A stretch of DNA of 64,000 bases from CAVQOB01 sp963714325 (GTDB lineage: Bacteria; Pseudomonadota; Alphaproteobacteria; Rhizobiales; Hyphomicrobiaceae): NCBI GenBank assembly GCA_963714325.1, contig CAVQOB010000014.1, forward strand, positions 142,673 to 206,672, written 5' to 3'. The position numbers and the translations under genes are program-made. This document shows, piece by piece, positions 9,103 through 17,337 of this stretch (its first letter is position 1; the number at the start of each line of letters is the position of its first letter). The notes beneath the pieces are model-generated. The model saw only the letters and a program-made list of their open reading frames with translations, ran no database searches and was not told where the DNA came from.

Positions 9103-10200
9103 CTACAACCAGCCCATCAGCTCGCGCCGCACGACCGCCTCGATGGTTCGCATGCCGTCCTCGCTGTCATTGAGGGCAGGGATGTAGGTGAACTGCTCGC
9201 CGCCGTTCTGCATGAAGATCTGGCGGTTTTCGACGTCGAGTTCCTCCAACGTCTCAAGACAGTCGGCAGAAAATCCGGGCGCGATCATCGCTAGTTTTTT
9301 AGTGCCGGCTTTGGCGATCCGTTCAACGGTCTTGTCGGTGTAGGGCTGCAACCAGGGATCATTGCCGAAGCGCGATTGGAAGGTCGTCAGCCACGTATCG
9401 TCGGGCCAGCCGAGTGCTTCACGCAGCATGCGCGACGTCTTTAAGCACTGGCAATGATAGGGATCACCCTTAGTCAGATACTTTTCCGGCATGCCGTGGA
9501 ACGTCGCAATGAGTGTTTCAGGATGCCAGGTAAGCGTGGCCAGGTGCCGCCGGACCGAGTTGGCGAGTGCTGCGATGTAGACGGGATCATCACCGTAGGC
9601 GGGCGCGACGCGGACCGCCGGCTGCCAGCGCATTGTCATCAATGCGCGAAACGCTTCGTCGGCAGCCGTGGCGGTTGTCGCGGCAGCGTAGTGCGGATAG
9701 AGCGGCACCAGCAGGATGCGATCGCAGCCGTGTTCCTGCAAAGCGAGTATGCGGCTTTCGGTCGACGGGCTCTGATAGCGCATGCCCCAGTCGACGACGA
9801 TCCGCGGATCGCCGGCAAGCGCGGTGGCAAGTTTTTCGGCTTGCGCGCGGGTGATGGTCTTGAGCGGACCTTCGTCGCGCTCGTTATTCCAGATCGCCGC
9901 GTAATCTTTGCCTTTTTTGCCCGGCCGCACCGTCAGGATGATCAGGTTGAGGATCGGCCACCAGATCAGCCGTGGCACTTCGATGACGCGACGATCCGAG
10001 AGAAATTGTTTGAGATACCGCCGCATCGGCCAATAGGAGGTGGCATCGGGGGTGCCAAGGTTGAGCAGCAGTACGCCGATCCGGCCGTGTCTGACGGCGG
10101 GATGGCCGGCTGGCCGATGCAAATTGCCAAGCCCATCGGGAGTTGCCCGCTCTGCCGTGGCGCTCAGTGCTTCCGGTCCCGCCATCATCATCTCCATCAC
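9103..10200 (-). CDS. hemH: Ferrochelatase
   Basis: A 365-residue class II chelatase inserting Fe2+ into protoporphyrin IX, the last step of haem b synthesis. It begins with a roughly 38-residue extension before IGVLLLNLGTPD. The catalytic His is in TFHGMPEKY (His235) and the conserved Glu in SADCLETLEEL (Glu316). The LSDRRVIEVPRLIWWPIL and QSRFGNDPWLQPYT motifs are also typical. It is a single-gene unit facing left, with no other haem genes nearby. A shorter start within the first 40 codons is possible. Confidence 0.95.
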   Translation of the reverse strand: MMEMMMAGPEALSATAERATPDGLGNLHRPAGHPAVRHGRIGVLLLNLGTPDATSYWPMRRYLKQFLSDRRVIEVPRLIWWPILNLIILTVRPGKKGKDYAAIWNNERDEGPLKTITRAQAEKLATALAGDPRIVVDWGMRYQSPSTESRILALQEHGCDRILLVPLYPHYAAATTATAADEAFRALMTMRWQPAVRVAPAYGDDPVYIAALANSVRRHLATLTWHPETLIATFHGMPEKYLTKGDPYHCQCLKTSRMLREALGWPDDTWLTTFQSRFGNDPWLQPYTDKTVERIAKAGTKKLAMIAPGFSADCLETLEELDVENRQIFMQNGGEQFTYIPALNDSEDGMRTIEAVVRRELMGWL

Positions 10201-10424
10201 CGAACCTTACGGACCTGTCGCCAGCCCGGATCAGCGACACGAACGCATCGCAGGGTCTGATTAGCGCGGGCATGCCGGTGGTGCTGCATCTTGTCAACAC
10301 GTCGTGATGGAGCGCGCAAGCGACAGGTTGCATCAGGGGCTATTCAGACGGCGCGCGTCCTGCCACAAGAGGCGCCGTAAGGGGCGAAGCCCAATCCGGG
10401 GCCCAATCCGGGTGAAAGAGATGC

Positions 10425-11778
10425 ATGACGCAAACGGCCGGATCGTCCGAGCGGAGCCTCTTCGGGCTCAGTGCGCCAGCGACGTTGCGGTTGGTTGCCG
10501 TGCTGACGTGGCTTGGCATTTGCGGTTACATGATCAGTCCGAGGATTTCCGGCATCCTGCTGTTGCTCTCGGTCGTCTTGCCATCACTCTGGTATTTCTA
10601 TCGCCATGACAAGCTGCCGCGGCTGGAGTTTAAGCCAGCCCTCGCGGTCCTGTTGGCCTTCGGCGTCTATTTGGCGATCAACGCGTCCTGGTCGCTCGCG
10701 CCCGATCTGGCGAAATGGATCGTGCTGCGCCATTTCCCGTTCGCTCTGGCGCTGGCATTGACGCTCCAGTTGCTCGCCGAAGACGAACCTGAGTTTTTGG
10801 GCGCCATGTTGCGCGCCTTCGTTTTTGCGTTTGCGCTGATGGCGGTGATCATGTTGTTCGAAGTCGTCAGCCAGATGGCGCTGCGCCGCGCCTTGAATAA
10901 CCTGCTGCCGTTCACGCGTTCTTGGGATCCGACTGTCATCAAAATTGAGAATCGGTCGGGTCGTTGAACTGACGAGCTTCTCGACCAATCGCAACGTCGC
11001 GGCCGTGAGCTTTTTATTCTGGCCGGCGGCCTACGCCAGCCGCTTGCTGGTGACGAACGGCGCCCAGCGGACGATGCGTTGGGGGGTGCTCGCCATGGCA
11101 ATGGTGGCCGTCTTTTGGTCGATCCACGAAAGCTCGCAGGCGGCCGTCGCCGCGGGCGCTGCCACCTTCGCCGTCGCACGGTTCTCGCGGGTCTGGGGTT
11201 GGCGCCTGTTGCTGGCTGGATGGCTGACAGCGACGCTGCTGGTCGTGCCGGCGGCACTGGTCTTTTCGAAGTGGAGTGGCATTCAACAGATCGTCGAATC
11301 GCTTGGAGTGCGAAGCATCGCGCGATGATCTGGGAAACGACGGCTAAAAAGGTGTTGGAGCGGCCATGGTTTGGTGTTGGCGTCGGATCGACGCGCGTGG
11401 TCGACGAGATTCGATCGGCCGCCCCTGACCAAGGCTGACAATCCCAATCTGCCGCCACAGCTGAATATCCACGCGCACAACGTCTACCTGCAAGCCTGGT
11501 ATGAACTGGGATTGGCCGGCGCGCTGTTGCTGTTGCTCTCGGGAAGCCTGCTGTTGACGTGGATGCGCCGGATCGACGACCAAGCCTTCCCCTATGCCGC
11601 GGCGGCATTTGCGCTGGCCGCGACAATGGCAGCGTTCAGTTATTCGCTGACCTCGCCCTGGTACCTCGCCTCGTTCGGCTTGTCGGCCATCTTCATGCGA
11701 CTGGCAATCGAAGGGGGCGACGCACAAACAACCGCGGCCGCACGACAGCCGATCTTCGCCGCGCGGCAAATCGTTTGA
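10425..11778 (+). CDS. O-antigen ligase family membrane protein, three frameshifts
   Basis: Reading through three frame changes rebuilds a polytopic protein of about 450 residues of the Wzy_C/WaaL type. The first part has about five helices and an INASWSLAPDLAKW loop. The middle continues RNVAAVSFLFWPAAYASRLL. The last part carries the family motif IHAHNVYLQAWYELGLAG, preceded by RPWFGVGVGS. An extra G near 10957 and an extra base near 11409 account for two breaks; a missing base near 11305 accounts for the third. It would attach or polymerise surface polysaccharide in the inner membrane, but the bacterial family is functionally mixed and no glycan cluster is adjacent. Confidence 0.78.
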
Positions 11779-11800
11779 CTTGGAACCAGGGAGGCCGGAC

Positions 11801-12754
11801 GTGGCCAGAATTGCAGTGCTCGATGACTACCAGAAAGTCGCCTTGTCGATGGCCGATTGGTCGGGCCTTCTGGCCGAGCACGAGGTGACGGTTTTCACTA
11901 CGCCGTTCGCCGGTTTGGATGCCGCCGCCGCCGCGCTACAGGGCTACGACGTGATCTGCATCATGCGCGAGCGCACACCCTTTTCGCGCGCCATGTTCGA
12001 GCGCCTGCCGGCCTTGAAGCTGCTGGTGACGACGGGTCATCGCAACGCCGCCATCGATATGCAGGCCGCGACCGAACGCAGGATCGTCGTATGCGGTACC
12101 GATGCGTCGGGCCACGCGACAGCCGAACTGGCGATGGGCTTGATCCTGGCGCTGATGCGCAACATTCCCTTTGAATCACAGGCGATGCGCGCTGGGGCCT
12201 GGCAGACGACCGTCGGGCGCGATCTGCGCGGCCGTACGCTCGGCATTATTGGTCTCGGACGGCTCGGCGCCGAACTGGCCGGCTTCGGCCGCGCCTTCGG
12301 CATGGGCGTCATCGCCTGGAGCCAGAACCTCACCGCCGAGCAGGCCATCGTCCACGGTGTGACGCGGGTCGAGAAGGACGCGCTGTTTCAACAATCCGAT
12401 GTCATCTCGATCCACACCAAATTGTCGCCGCGCACCGACGGCCTAGTCGGCGCCCGCGAGCTTGCGTTGATGAAACCACACGCTCTGCTGATCAACACCT
12501 CGCGGGGTCCGATCGTCGACGAAGCCGCACTGATTGCCGCCTTGCAAGCCGGCCGAATCGGCGGCGCTGGAATTGACGTCTACGCGACCGAGCCCTTGCC
12601 GGCCAACCATCCCTTGCGCACCTGCCCCCGCACCGTGCTGACTCCGCACATCGGCTACGTCACCGAAGAGAGCTACCGCGTCTTCTACGGCGGCACCGTC
12701 AAAGCCGTCGAAGCCTGGCTGAAAGGCGCGCCCGTCCACGTCATGACCGCCTAA
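11801..12754 (+). CDS. D-isomer-specific 2-hydroxyacid dehydrogenase, NAD(P)-binding
   Basis: About 317 residues. The GTG at 11801 is the likely start, as AGGGAGG lies just upstream. The Rossmann motif is TLGIIGLGRLGAELA. The catalytic set is visible: Arg in INTSRGPIVDE, Glu in ATEPLP and His in LTPHIGYVT. It belongs to the phosphoglycerate/hydroxyacid dehydrogenase superfamily and interconverts a 2-hydroxyacid and 2-oxoacid. It follows the ligase-like gene by 22 nt. No serine-biosynthesis context or C-terminal ACT domain is present, so SerA itself is unlikely. Confidence 0.9.
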   Translation: MARIAVLDDYQKVALSMADWSGLLAEHEVTVFTTPFAGLDAAAAALQGYDVICIMRERTPFSRAMFERLPALKLLVTTGHRNAAIDMQAATERRIVVCGTDASGHATAELAMGLILALMRNIPFESQAMRAGAWQTTVGRDLRGRTLGIIGLGRLGAELAGFGRAFGMGVIAWSQNLTAEQAIVHGVTRVEKDALFQQSDVISIHTKLSPRTDGLVGARELALMKPHALLINTSRGPIVDEAALIAALQAGRIGGAGIDVYATEPLPANHPLRTCPRTVLTPHIGYVTEESYRVFYGGTVKAVEAWLKGAPVHVMTA

Positions 12755-12818
12755 GCTAGCAGCAGGCGACAGTCGTCTGCTGGACAGGGGCTAGAATCGC
12801 ATGGCGAGGGCCTGGGAA

Positions 12819-12846
12819 GGGGTTTGCCAATCACTTGGCAATCCCC
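12819..12846. terminator. Hairpin between convergent genes, possible bidirectional terminator
   Basis: GGGGTTTGCCAA, a TCAC loop and TTGGCAATCCCC form a 12-bp stem with one mismatch. It lies in the 200-nt gap between two convergent genes (dehydrogenase and flavin reductase). There is no T-tract, so Rho-independent function is uncertain. A smaller imperfect stem-loop (GCAGGCGAC/GTCGTCTGC) lies upstream near 12765-12785. Confidence 0.35.
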
Positions 12847-12954
12847 CCTAGCCGACCCCTTGGTTATCAGCTGTAGCACCCCTTAAAACGCAGCTGGCGC
12901 GATTGACGCTGTTCGATGGTCTTTTGGGCCCGAACGCCTGCGGCCGCAATGGTT

Positions 12955-13509
12955 TTAACCACGCTCCGTCAGCATCCTGAACCGTCCGCCATGGAACGCC
13001 AACGGTGATCGATCGGAATGCGCATAGGCCATCACCTCGCCGATCAGGATGACGTGGTCGCCACCATCATGGACGGCATGGCGGCGGCATTCGAACGTGG
13101 CGGCACTTTCGGGAATGACAGGCACATCGCCAAACCCTGCCGTCGTCGTCAATCCGGCAAACTTATCGGCGCTGGCTTGCGCAAAGCGCCGTGCGAGGTC
13201 TTCCTGCTCGAGCGCCAAGACGTTGACGGCGAAGGCCGCTGCAATTTCGAAGATCGGCCGGCTCAAGGCGCGCTTGTCGAGGCTCCACAGAATGAGCGGG
13301 GGATCGAGTGAAACCGACGTGAATGAGTTCGCCGTGACGCCGACCGGCAGTCCATCGTCGCTCCGCGTCGTGACGATCGTCACGCCGGTCACGAACGATC
13401 CGAGCGCCTGACGCATCCGGCGCTGGTCGGTGGTCCGTCGTGGCTGATGGTCGGCGAAGGGCAGCTTCCGGCTGGTCATCATCCCCGTATATTGTTTTTC
13501 ATATTTCAT
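12955..13509 (-). CDS. Flavin reductase family protein (HpaC/NtaB-like)
   Basis: About 184 residues of the FMN-binding split-barrel reductase family. Typical motifs run in order: LGSFVTGVTIVTTR, VGVTANSFTSVSLDPPLILW, AAFAVNVLALEQEDLARRFA and HVILIGEVMAYAH. Members of this branch supply FMNH2 or FADH2 to two-component monooxygenases such as HpaB or NtaA. It diverges from a NicX-like dioxygenase gene 72 nt away, which suggests a shared aromatic or N-heterocycle pathway. No monooxygenase gene lies here. The start is uncertain, because no strong ribosome site precedes 13509. Confidence 0.87.
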   Translation of the reverse strand: MKYEKQYTGMMTSRKLPFADHQPRRTTDQRRMRQALGSFVTGVTIVTTRSDDGLPVGVTANSFTSVSLDPPLILWSLDKRALSRPIFEIAAAFAVNVLALEQEDLARRFAQASADKFAGLTTTAGFGDVPVIPESAATFECRRHAVHDGGDHVILIGEVMAYAHSDRSPLAFHGGRFRMLTERG

Positions 13510-13581
13510 GTCCAACCGTCTGCTCCGGCGGTAAGGTGCCGTGCATAAAAAAACTCAAAAAATCGCGGCAAAGAGGCGTGC

Positions 13582-14640
13582 ATGTTCCAGGAACGCATCG
13601 AAGGCAAGTGGATCGACGTTTTTGCTGAGATTTTCGCCCGCTCCGGCATCGGCTCTGGCACCGGCAAAGGCGAGCCGGTCGCGCTGTTGTCCGAGACGCA
13701 GTCGCGATTCCTCAACGTCCGGCTGGCCGAGTTGGCCTGTCAGCGATTGGGCTCCAGGCCCTACAACCTCGTCGTTCCAACGCCGCGCAACGCTTCCCCC
13801 GTCGCCGTGCGTTCGACCGGCGCCTCGGAGGCGATCGCCGGGTTGGCGCCAGTCGTCAGCGCGTTGAAGGCGTCGCCGGTCATCATCGATCTGACCGTCG
13901 AAGGATTGATGCATGCCCGCGAAACTGGCGAAATCCTGCGCGCCGGCGCACGCATCCTCACCATCTCCAACGAGCACCCGGAAGCGCTCGAACGTCTGAT
14001 CCCCCATGCCGAGGATGAGGCGCCGGTGCGCGCGGCGGTCAAGCGCATCAAGGCCGCCAAGCATATGCAAGTCACCTCGCCCACCGGCACTGATCTGACG
14101 ATCGACCTTGACGGCGCGCAGACCGTCGGCGTCTGGGGCTTCACCACCAAGCCGGGCACGCTGCAGCACGTCCCCGGCGGTCTCGTCGTCAGTTTCGCCA
14201 AGGCCGGCGCCACAACCGGGCGCGTTGTCTTCGCGCCCGGCGACGCCAACCTGACCTTCAAGCGCTACTTCGAGACCGCCGTCACCGCCACCATTGAGGC
14301 CGATTACATCACCCGCCTCGACGGCAGCGGCGCCGACCTTCACCTGATGCGCGCCTATCTCGAAGCCTGGGGTGACCGCAACGCCTACGGCGTCTCCCAT
14401 GTCGGCTTCGGCATGAATCGGCGCGCCCGCCGCGAAGCGCTGACACTCTACGACCAGCGCGACACCAACGGCACCGAATTGCGCGCCGTCGCCGGCAATT
14501 TCCTGTTCTCGACCGGCGCCAATGAGTTCGCCGGCCGCTTCACCGCCGGCCATTTCGACCTGCCCGTCTTCGGCACCACCATTGCGCTTGACGGCGTGGT
14601 GGTCGTCAAGGACGGCACGCTGCTCGATGTCTTCGGCTGA
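13582..14640 (+). CDS. NicX-like 2,5-dihydroxypyridine 5,6-dioxygenase / M29-like metalloprotein
   Basis: A 352-residue protein of the family shared by NicX (2,5-dihydroxypyridine dioxygenase of nicotinate breakdown) and M29-type aminopeptidases. The NicX-like Fe(II) ligand pattern is visible as His273 in GVSHVGFG, then GHFD with His324 and Asp326, i.e. H-X50-H-X-D. P. putida NicX has, from memory, H-X52-H-X-D in a protein of nearly the same length. It would cleave a dihydroxylated N-heteroaromatic ring in the cytoplasm. Other nic genes are absent, so the substrate is uncertain. An alternative is an uncharacterised M29-like enzyme. Confidence 0.72.
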   Translation: MFQERIEGKWIDVFAEIFARSGIGSGTGKGEPVALLSETQSRFLNVRLAELACQRLGSRPYNLVVPTPRNASPVAVRSTGASEAIAGLAPVVSALKASPVIIDLTVEGLMHARETGEILRAGARILTISNEHPEALERLIPHAEDEAPVRAAVKRIKAAKHMQVTSPTGTDLTIDLDGAQTVGVWGFTTKPGTLQHVPGGLVVSFAKAGATTGRVVFAPGDANLTFKRYFETAVTATIEADYITRLDGSGADLHLMRAYLEAWGDRNAYGVSHVGFGMNRRARREALTLYDQRDTNGTELRAVAGNFLFSTGANEFAGRFTAGHFDLPVFGTTIALDGVVVVKDGTLLDVFG

Positions 14641-14708
14641 GCCAAGATGCAGTTTGCAGAAGAACTTGCACCCTGTATTGTCCGGCAAATTTCATCGGAA
14701 CGATTTCA

Positions 14709-15662
14709 ATGGCCTATCGCATCGATCTCAACAAAAATCTGAGCAAAGAGCTGACCCGCATCGGGCTCGAGCAGATCGCCGCATGCCAAACGCAGCTTGG
14801 TCGCGCCGAAAGCCGCGACGCCGGCGTGCACGACACCCGCAAAGGCTTCAAGCGATTGCGGGCGCTGATGATTCTGACCGAGCCAGTGCTAGGTGCGGCC
14901 ATCGCCCGTCGCGAGCGCCATCGCTATCGCGACCTCGGGCGGTTGCTCGCAGCCTCACGAGACCACGACGCCATGCTGCGCTCGCTGGAAAACATCGATC
15001 GCCAGTTCGACCTTGGCCTCTCCGGACCGACCGCTTCCGTCGCCCGAGCGCTGCGTGTAGCGGCCGCAGAGCATCCCTCCAGCGATGTCGCCAAGCGCGT
15101 CCGAATAGGCCTAGATCGTGCGGCCAAAGTGATGGCTATGCTCGACTTTTCCTCCGCCGATCAGAACCAGATCAGCGCTGCAGCGGCAGCAACATACCGG
15201 GAGTGCCGCCAAGGGTTGCGCCGCGTGCGCCACGATATCGACGACGAAACCATCCACGCTTGGCGCGGTCGGGTACAGCGCCACTGGCGGCATATGCGCT
15301 TGCTCAGCAACGTCTGGCCCGCCGAATGCGATGCGCGCGTCGAGGCGGCACGCCAGCTCTCGCAACAACTCGGCGACCATCATGACCTCGCCATGCTGAA
15401 AGCCTTCGTCCGTGCTGCCGGCCGCGGTTCACTGTCCCGGAGGGATCGTGATGCCGTGTTGCAATTTGTGGCCATTCAGCAGAAACAGCTGTATCGATCT
15501 GCGCTCCCGTTGGGCGATCTGCTCTTCGCCGAGACGGCCACGGCCTTTGAAAAGCGGTTCCTGATCTACTGGCGAAGTGGCCGTAAACTGTGGAAAAAGC
15601 CGGCAGCATCGGAGAAAAATCTTCCCCGCGACCGCGGCGCTTTACTTAAAAGTGTTCAATAG
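14709..15662 (+). CDS. CHAD domain-containing protein
   Basis: A 317-residue alpha-helical protein with a single CHAD domain. The domain is rich in conserved His, Arg and Lys: VHDTRKGFKRLRALM near residue 38, RDLGRLLAASRDHDAML near 75, IHAWRGRVQRHWRHMRLL near 180 and LSQQLGDHHDLAMLK near 220. CHAD domains bind inorganic polyphosphate through these basic helices and often accompany CYTH phosphatases, but there is no CYTH domain here. It is a separate gene 69 nt after the NicX-like gene. Its physiological role is not established. Confidence 0.87.
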   Translation: MAYRIDLNKNLSKELTRIGLEQIAACQTQLGRAESRDAGVHDTRKGFKRLRALMILTEPVLGAAIARRERHRYRDLGRLLAASRDHDAMLRSLENIDRQFDLGLSGPTASVARALRVAAAEHPSSDVAKRVRIGLDRAAKVMAMLDFSSADQNQISAAAAATYRECRQGLRRVRHDIDDETIHAWRGRVQRHWRHMRLLSNVWPAECDARVEAARQLSQQLGDHHDLAMLKAFVRAAGRGSLSRRDRDAVLQFVAIQQKQLYRSALPLGDLLFAETATAFEKRFLIYWRSGRKLWKKPAASEKNLPRDRGALLKSVQ

Positions 15663-15780
15663 ATCAGCCGATAAAATTCCTGGCAATTCCAGTCATTTCG
15701 TAGATGCAAAGCGTTTCAATCTCGGGCAGAAATGGGCGCGCCGAGCGGCAGGGGTTGGGGTCCGCGACGCAGGGGGAAGC

Positions 15781-16446
15781 ATGCGGCAGCGATCAATCCA
15801 GTTTTGGGTACAGCGGTTTCGGGTACAGCGACGCAACACGATGTGGCCTGCGCTCGCCATAGCTGTTGGCGTTCTCCTGTCTGTTGTCGCGCTGGCTCCC
15901 ATGTTGGCCGTTGGTCAGACCAAACCAGCGTCCGAGGCCGAGGACTTGGCCGAACGCGCGCGCAAGGCGCACGCTGTGACTCAGCAGTTCGTTGACCGCT
16001 ACAAGCTTGAGCTGTCCACCGCACTGAAGGATGGCCCGGTGGCCGCGTCTGGCGCCTACGCCGAGTTCGCAACCGGTATCGCCAGCGCGTTATCGGAAGA
16101 AACGCCATTCGAAATCACGCGCACCGCGCTGCGCGTGCGCAACGCCGACAATCTGCCGGACGCCTGGGAGCTGGCTAATCTGGAGAGCTTCGCTAAGCAG
16201 ATCAAGGGCGGCGCCGACCCGAAGAAGCTCGAAACCTTTAGCGTCACGACCACCAAGGAAGGCCAGCGCCTGTTTCGTTACATGCGCCCGATCATGACGG
16301 GCGAACAGTGCCTCGTCTGCCACGGCACCGACGTCAAGGGCGACGTCAAGGCCGAAATCGCCAAGACCTATCCGGACGACAAGGCGCTTGGCTACAATCT
16401 CGGCGAGATGCGCGGCGCCTTCACGCTGATCCAGCAGTTGGACTGA
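15781..16446 (+). CDS. Tll0287-like (DUF3365) haem-binding domain protein, secreted or membrane-anchored
   Basis: About 221 residues; the ATG at 15781 is chosen for the AGGGGAAG just upstream. A basic N-terminus and one hydrophobic helix (PALAIAVGVLLSVVALAPML) direct the rest to the periplasm. The body matches the Tll0287-like/DUF3365 fold, with ITRTALRVRNADNLPDAWE and RYMRPIMTGEQCLVCHG. The CLVCHG motif is a CxxCH c-type haem site. In larger proteins this domain senses ligands ahead of kinases; here it stands alone. No signalling gene adjoins it, so its function is inferred only. Confidence 0.75.
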   Translation: MRQRSIQFWVQRFRVQRRNTMWPALAIAVGVLLSVVALAPMLAVGQTKPASEAEDLAERARKAHAVTQQFVDRYKLELSTALKDGPVAASGAYAEFATGIASALSEETPFEITRTALRVRNADNLPDAWELANLESFAKQIKGGADPKKLETFSVTTTKEGQRLFRYMRPIMTGEQCLVCHGTDVKGDVKAEIAKTYPDDKALGYNLGEMRGAFTLIQQLD

Positions 16447-16528
16447 GCGTCTACTTTTCTCCGCCACAAGCTGCAGGTACAGTATCGACGCGCGGCGCCA
16501 TCGACCGCACGCTTGGAATAACTTGGCC

Positions 16529-17215
16529 ATGGGCCTGCTTATCATCATTCTCGCACTCGCTTTCCTGCTGGTCGTGTTGCCGCAGATCTGGATCACCCGC
16601 GCCCTCGACCGCCACGCCGGCGAACGCGCCGACCTCGGCGGGACTGGCGGCGAGTTCGCCCGCCATGCCCTCGATCAGTTGAAGTTGACGCATGTCAAAG
16701 TCGAGCAGACCGAACTTGGCAATCACTACGATCCCGAAGCTAAGGCCGTCCGCCTCGAATCGCGCTTTCTCAACGGCAAGTCTCTGTCAGCGATCACGGT
16801 TGCGGCGCATGAAGTCGGCCACGCCATGCAGGACGCCATGGAATTGCCGATCTGGCAGCGCCGCATGCGGCTGGCGAAATCGGCACAGGTCTTCAGCTGG
16901 ATCGCGCAGGCGTTCCTGTTCGCGGCCCCCTTGTTCCTGATCATCGGCAAAGGTCCAGCGGCGCTGGTCCTGAACATCATCGGCTTTGCCGGCAGCGTGC
17001 TCGCCTCCGTCGCCATGCAGATCACCACGCTGCCGGTCGAGTTCGACGCCAGCTTCAAGCGTGCGCTGCCGCTGCTCGAAAAAGGCAACTACATCAAGCG
17101 CTCGGATTTGGGCGTCGCCCGCCATCTCTTACGCGCCGCCGCCTACACCTATGTCGCCGGCTTGCTGCGCACCCTCGTCACCATCCCCGGCATCGGCCGT
17201 CTGCCACGGCTTTGA
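16529..17215 (+). CDS. YugP-family zinc metallopeptidase, membrane-bound
   Basis: A 228-residue membrane protein. One N-terminal helix (LLIIILALAFLLVVLPQIWI) is followed by the zinc-binding HEVGH motif in TVAAHEVGHAMQDAM. Two central helices come next, then a VEFDASFKRALPLL segment whose Glu/Asp residues resemble the third-ligand region of this family. The length matches the neutral zinc metallopeptidase 2 (YugP) family. The substrate is unknown. It lies 83 nt after the haem-binding protein and 123 nt before parC. Confidence 0.87.
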   Translation: MGLLIIILALAFLLVVLPQIWITRALDRHAGERADLGGTGGEFARHALDQLKLTHVKVEQTELGNHYDPEAKAVRLESRFLNGKSLSAITVAAHEVGHAMQDAMELPIWQRRMRLAKSAQVFSWIAQAFLFAAPLFLIIGKGPAALVLNIIGFAGSVLASVAMQITTLPVEFDASFKRALPLLEKGNYIKRSDLGVARHLLRAAAYTYVAGLLRTLVTIPGIGRLPRL

Positions 17216-17337
17216 ACGCTATCAGTTCCCACTGCTTTCCAGTCTGCCGTCGCAGGCGAAGAAAAAACACTGTGCAGCCGTTGTGCATTGGCAACATGAG
17301 GCTTGAGCCGCTGCGCTGGTCGCGCTAACGGGGAAGC

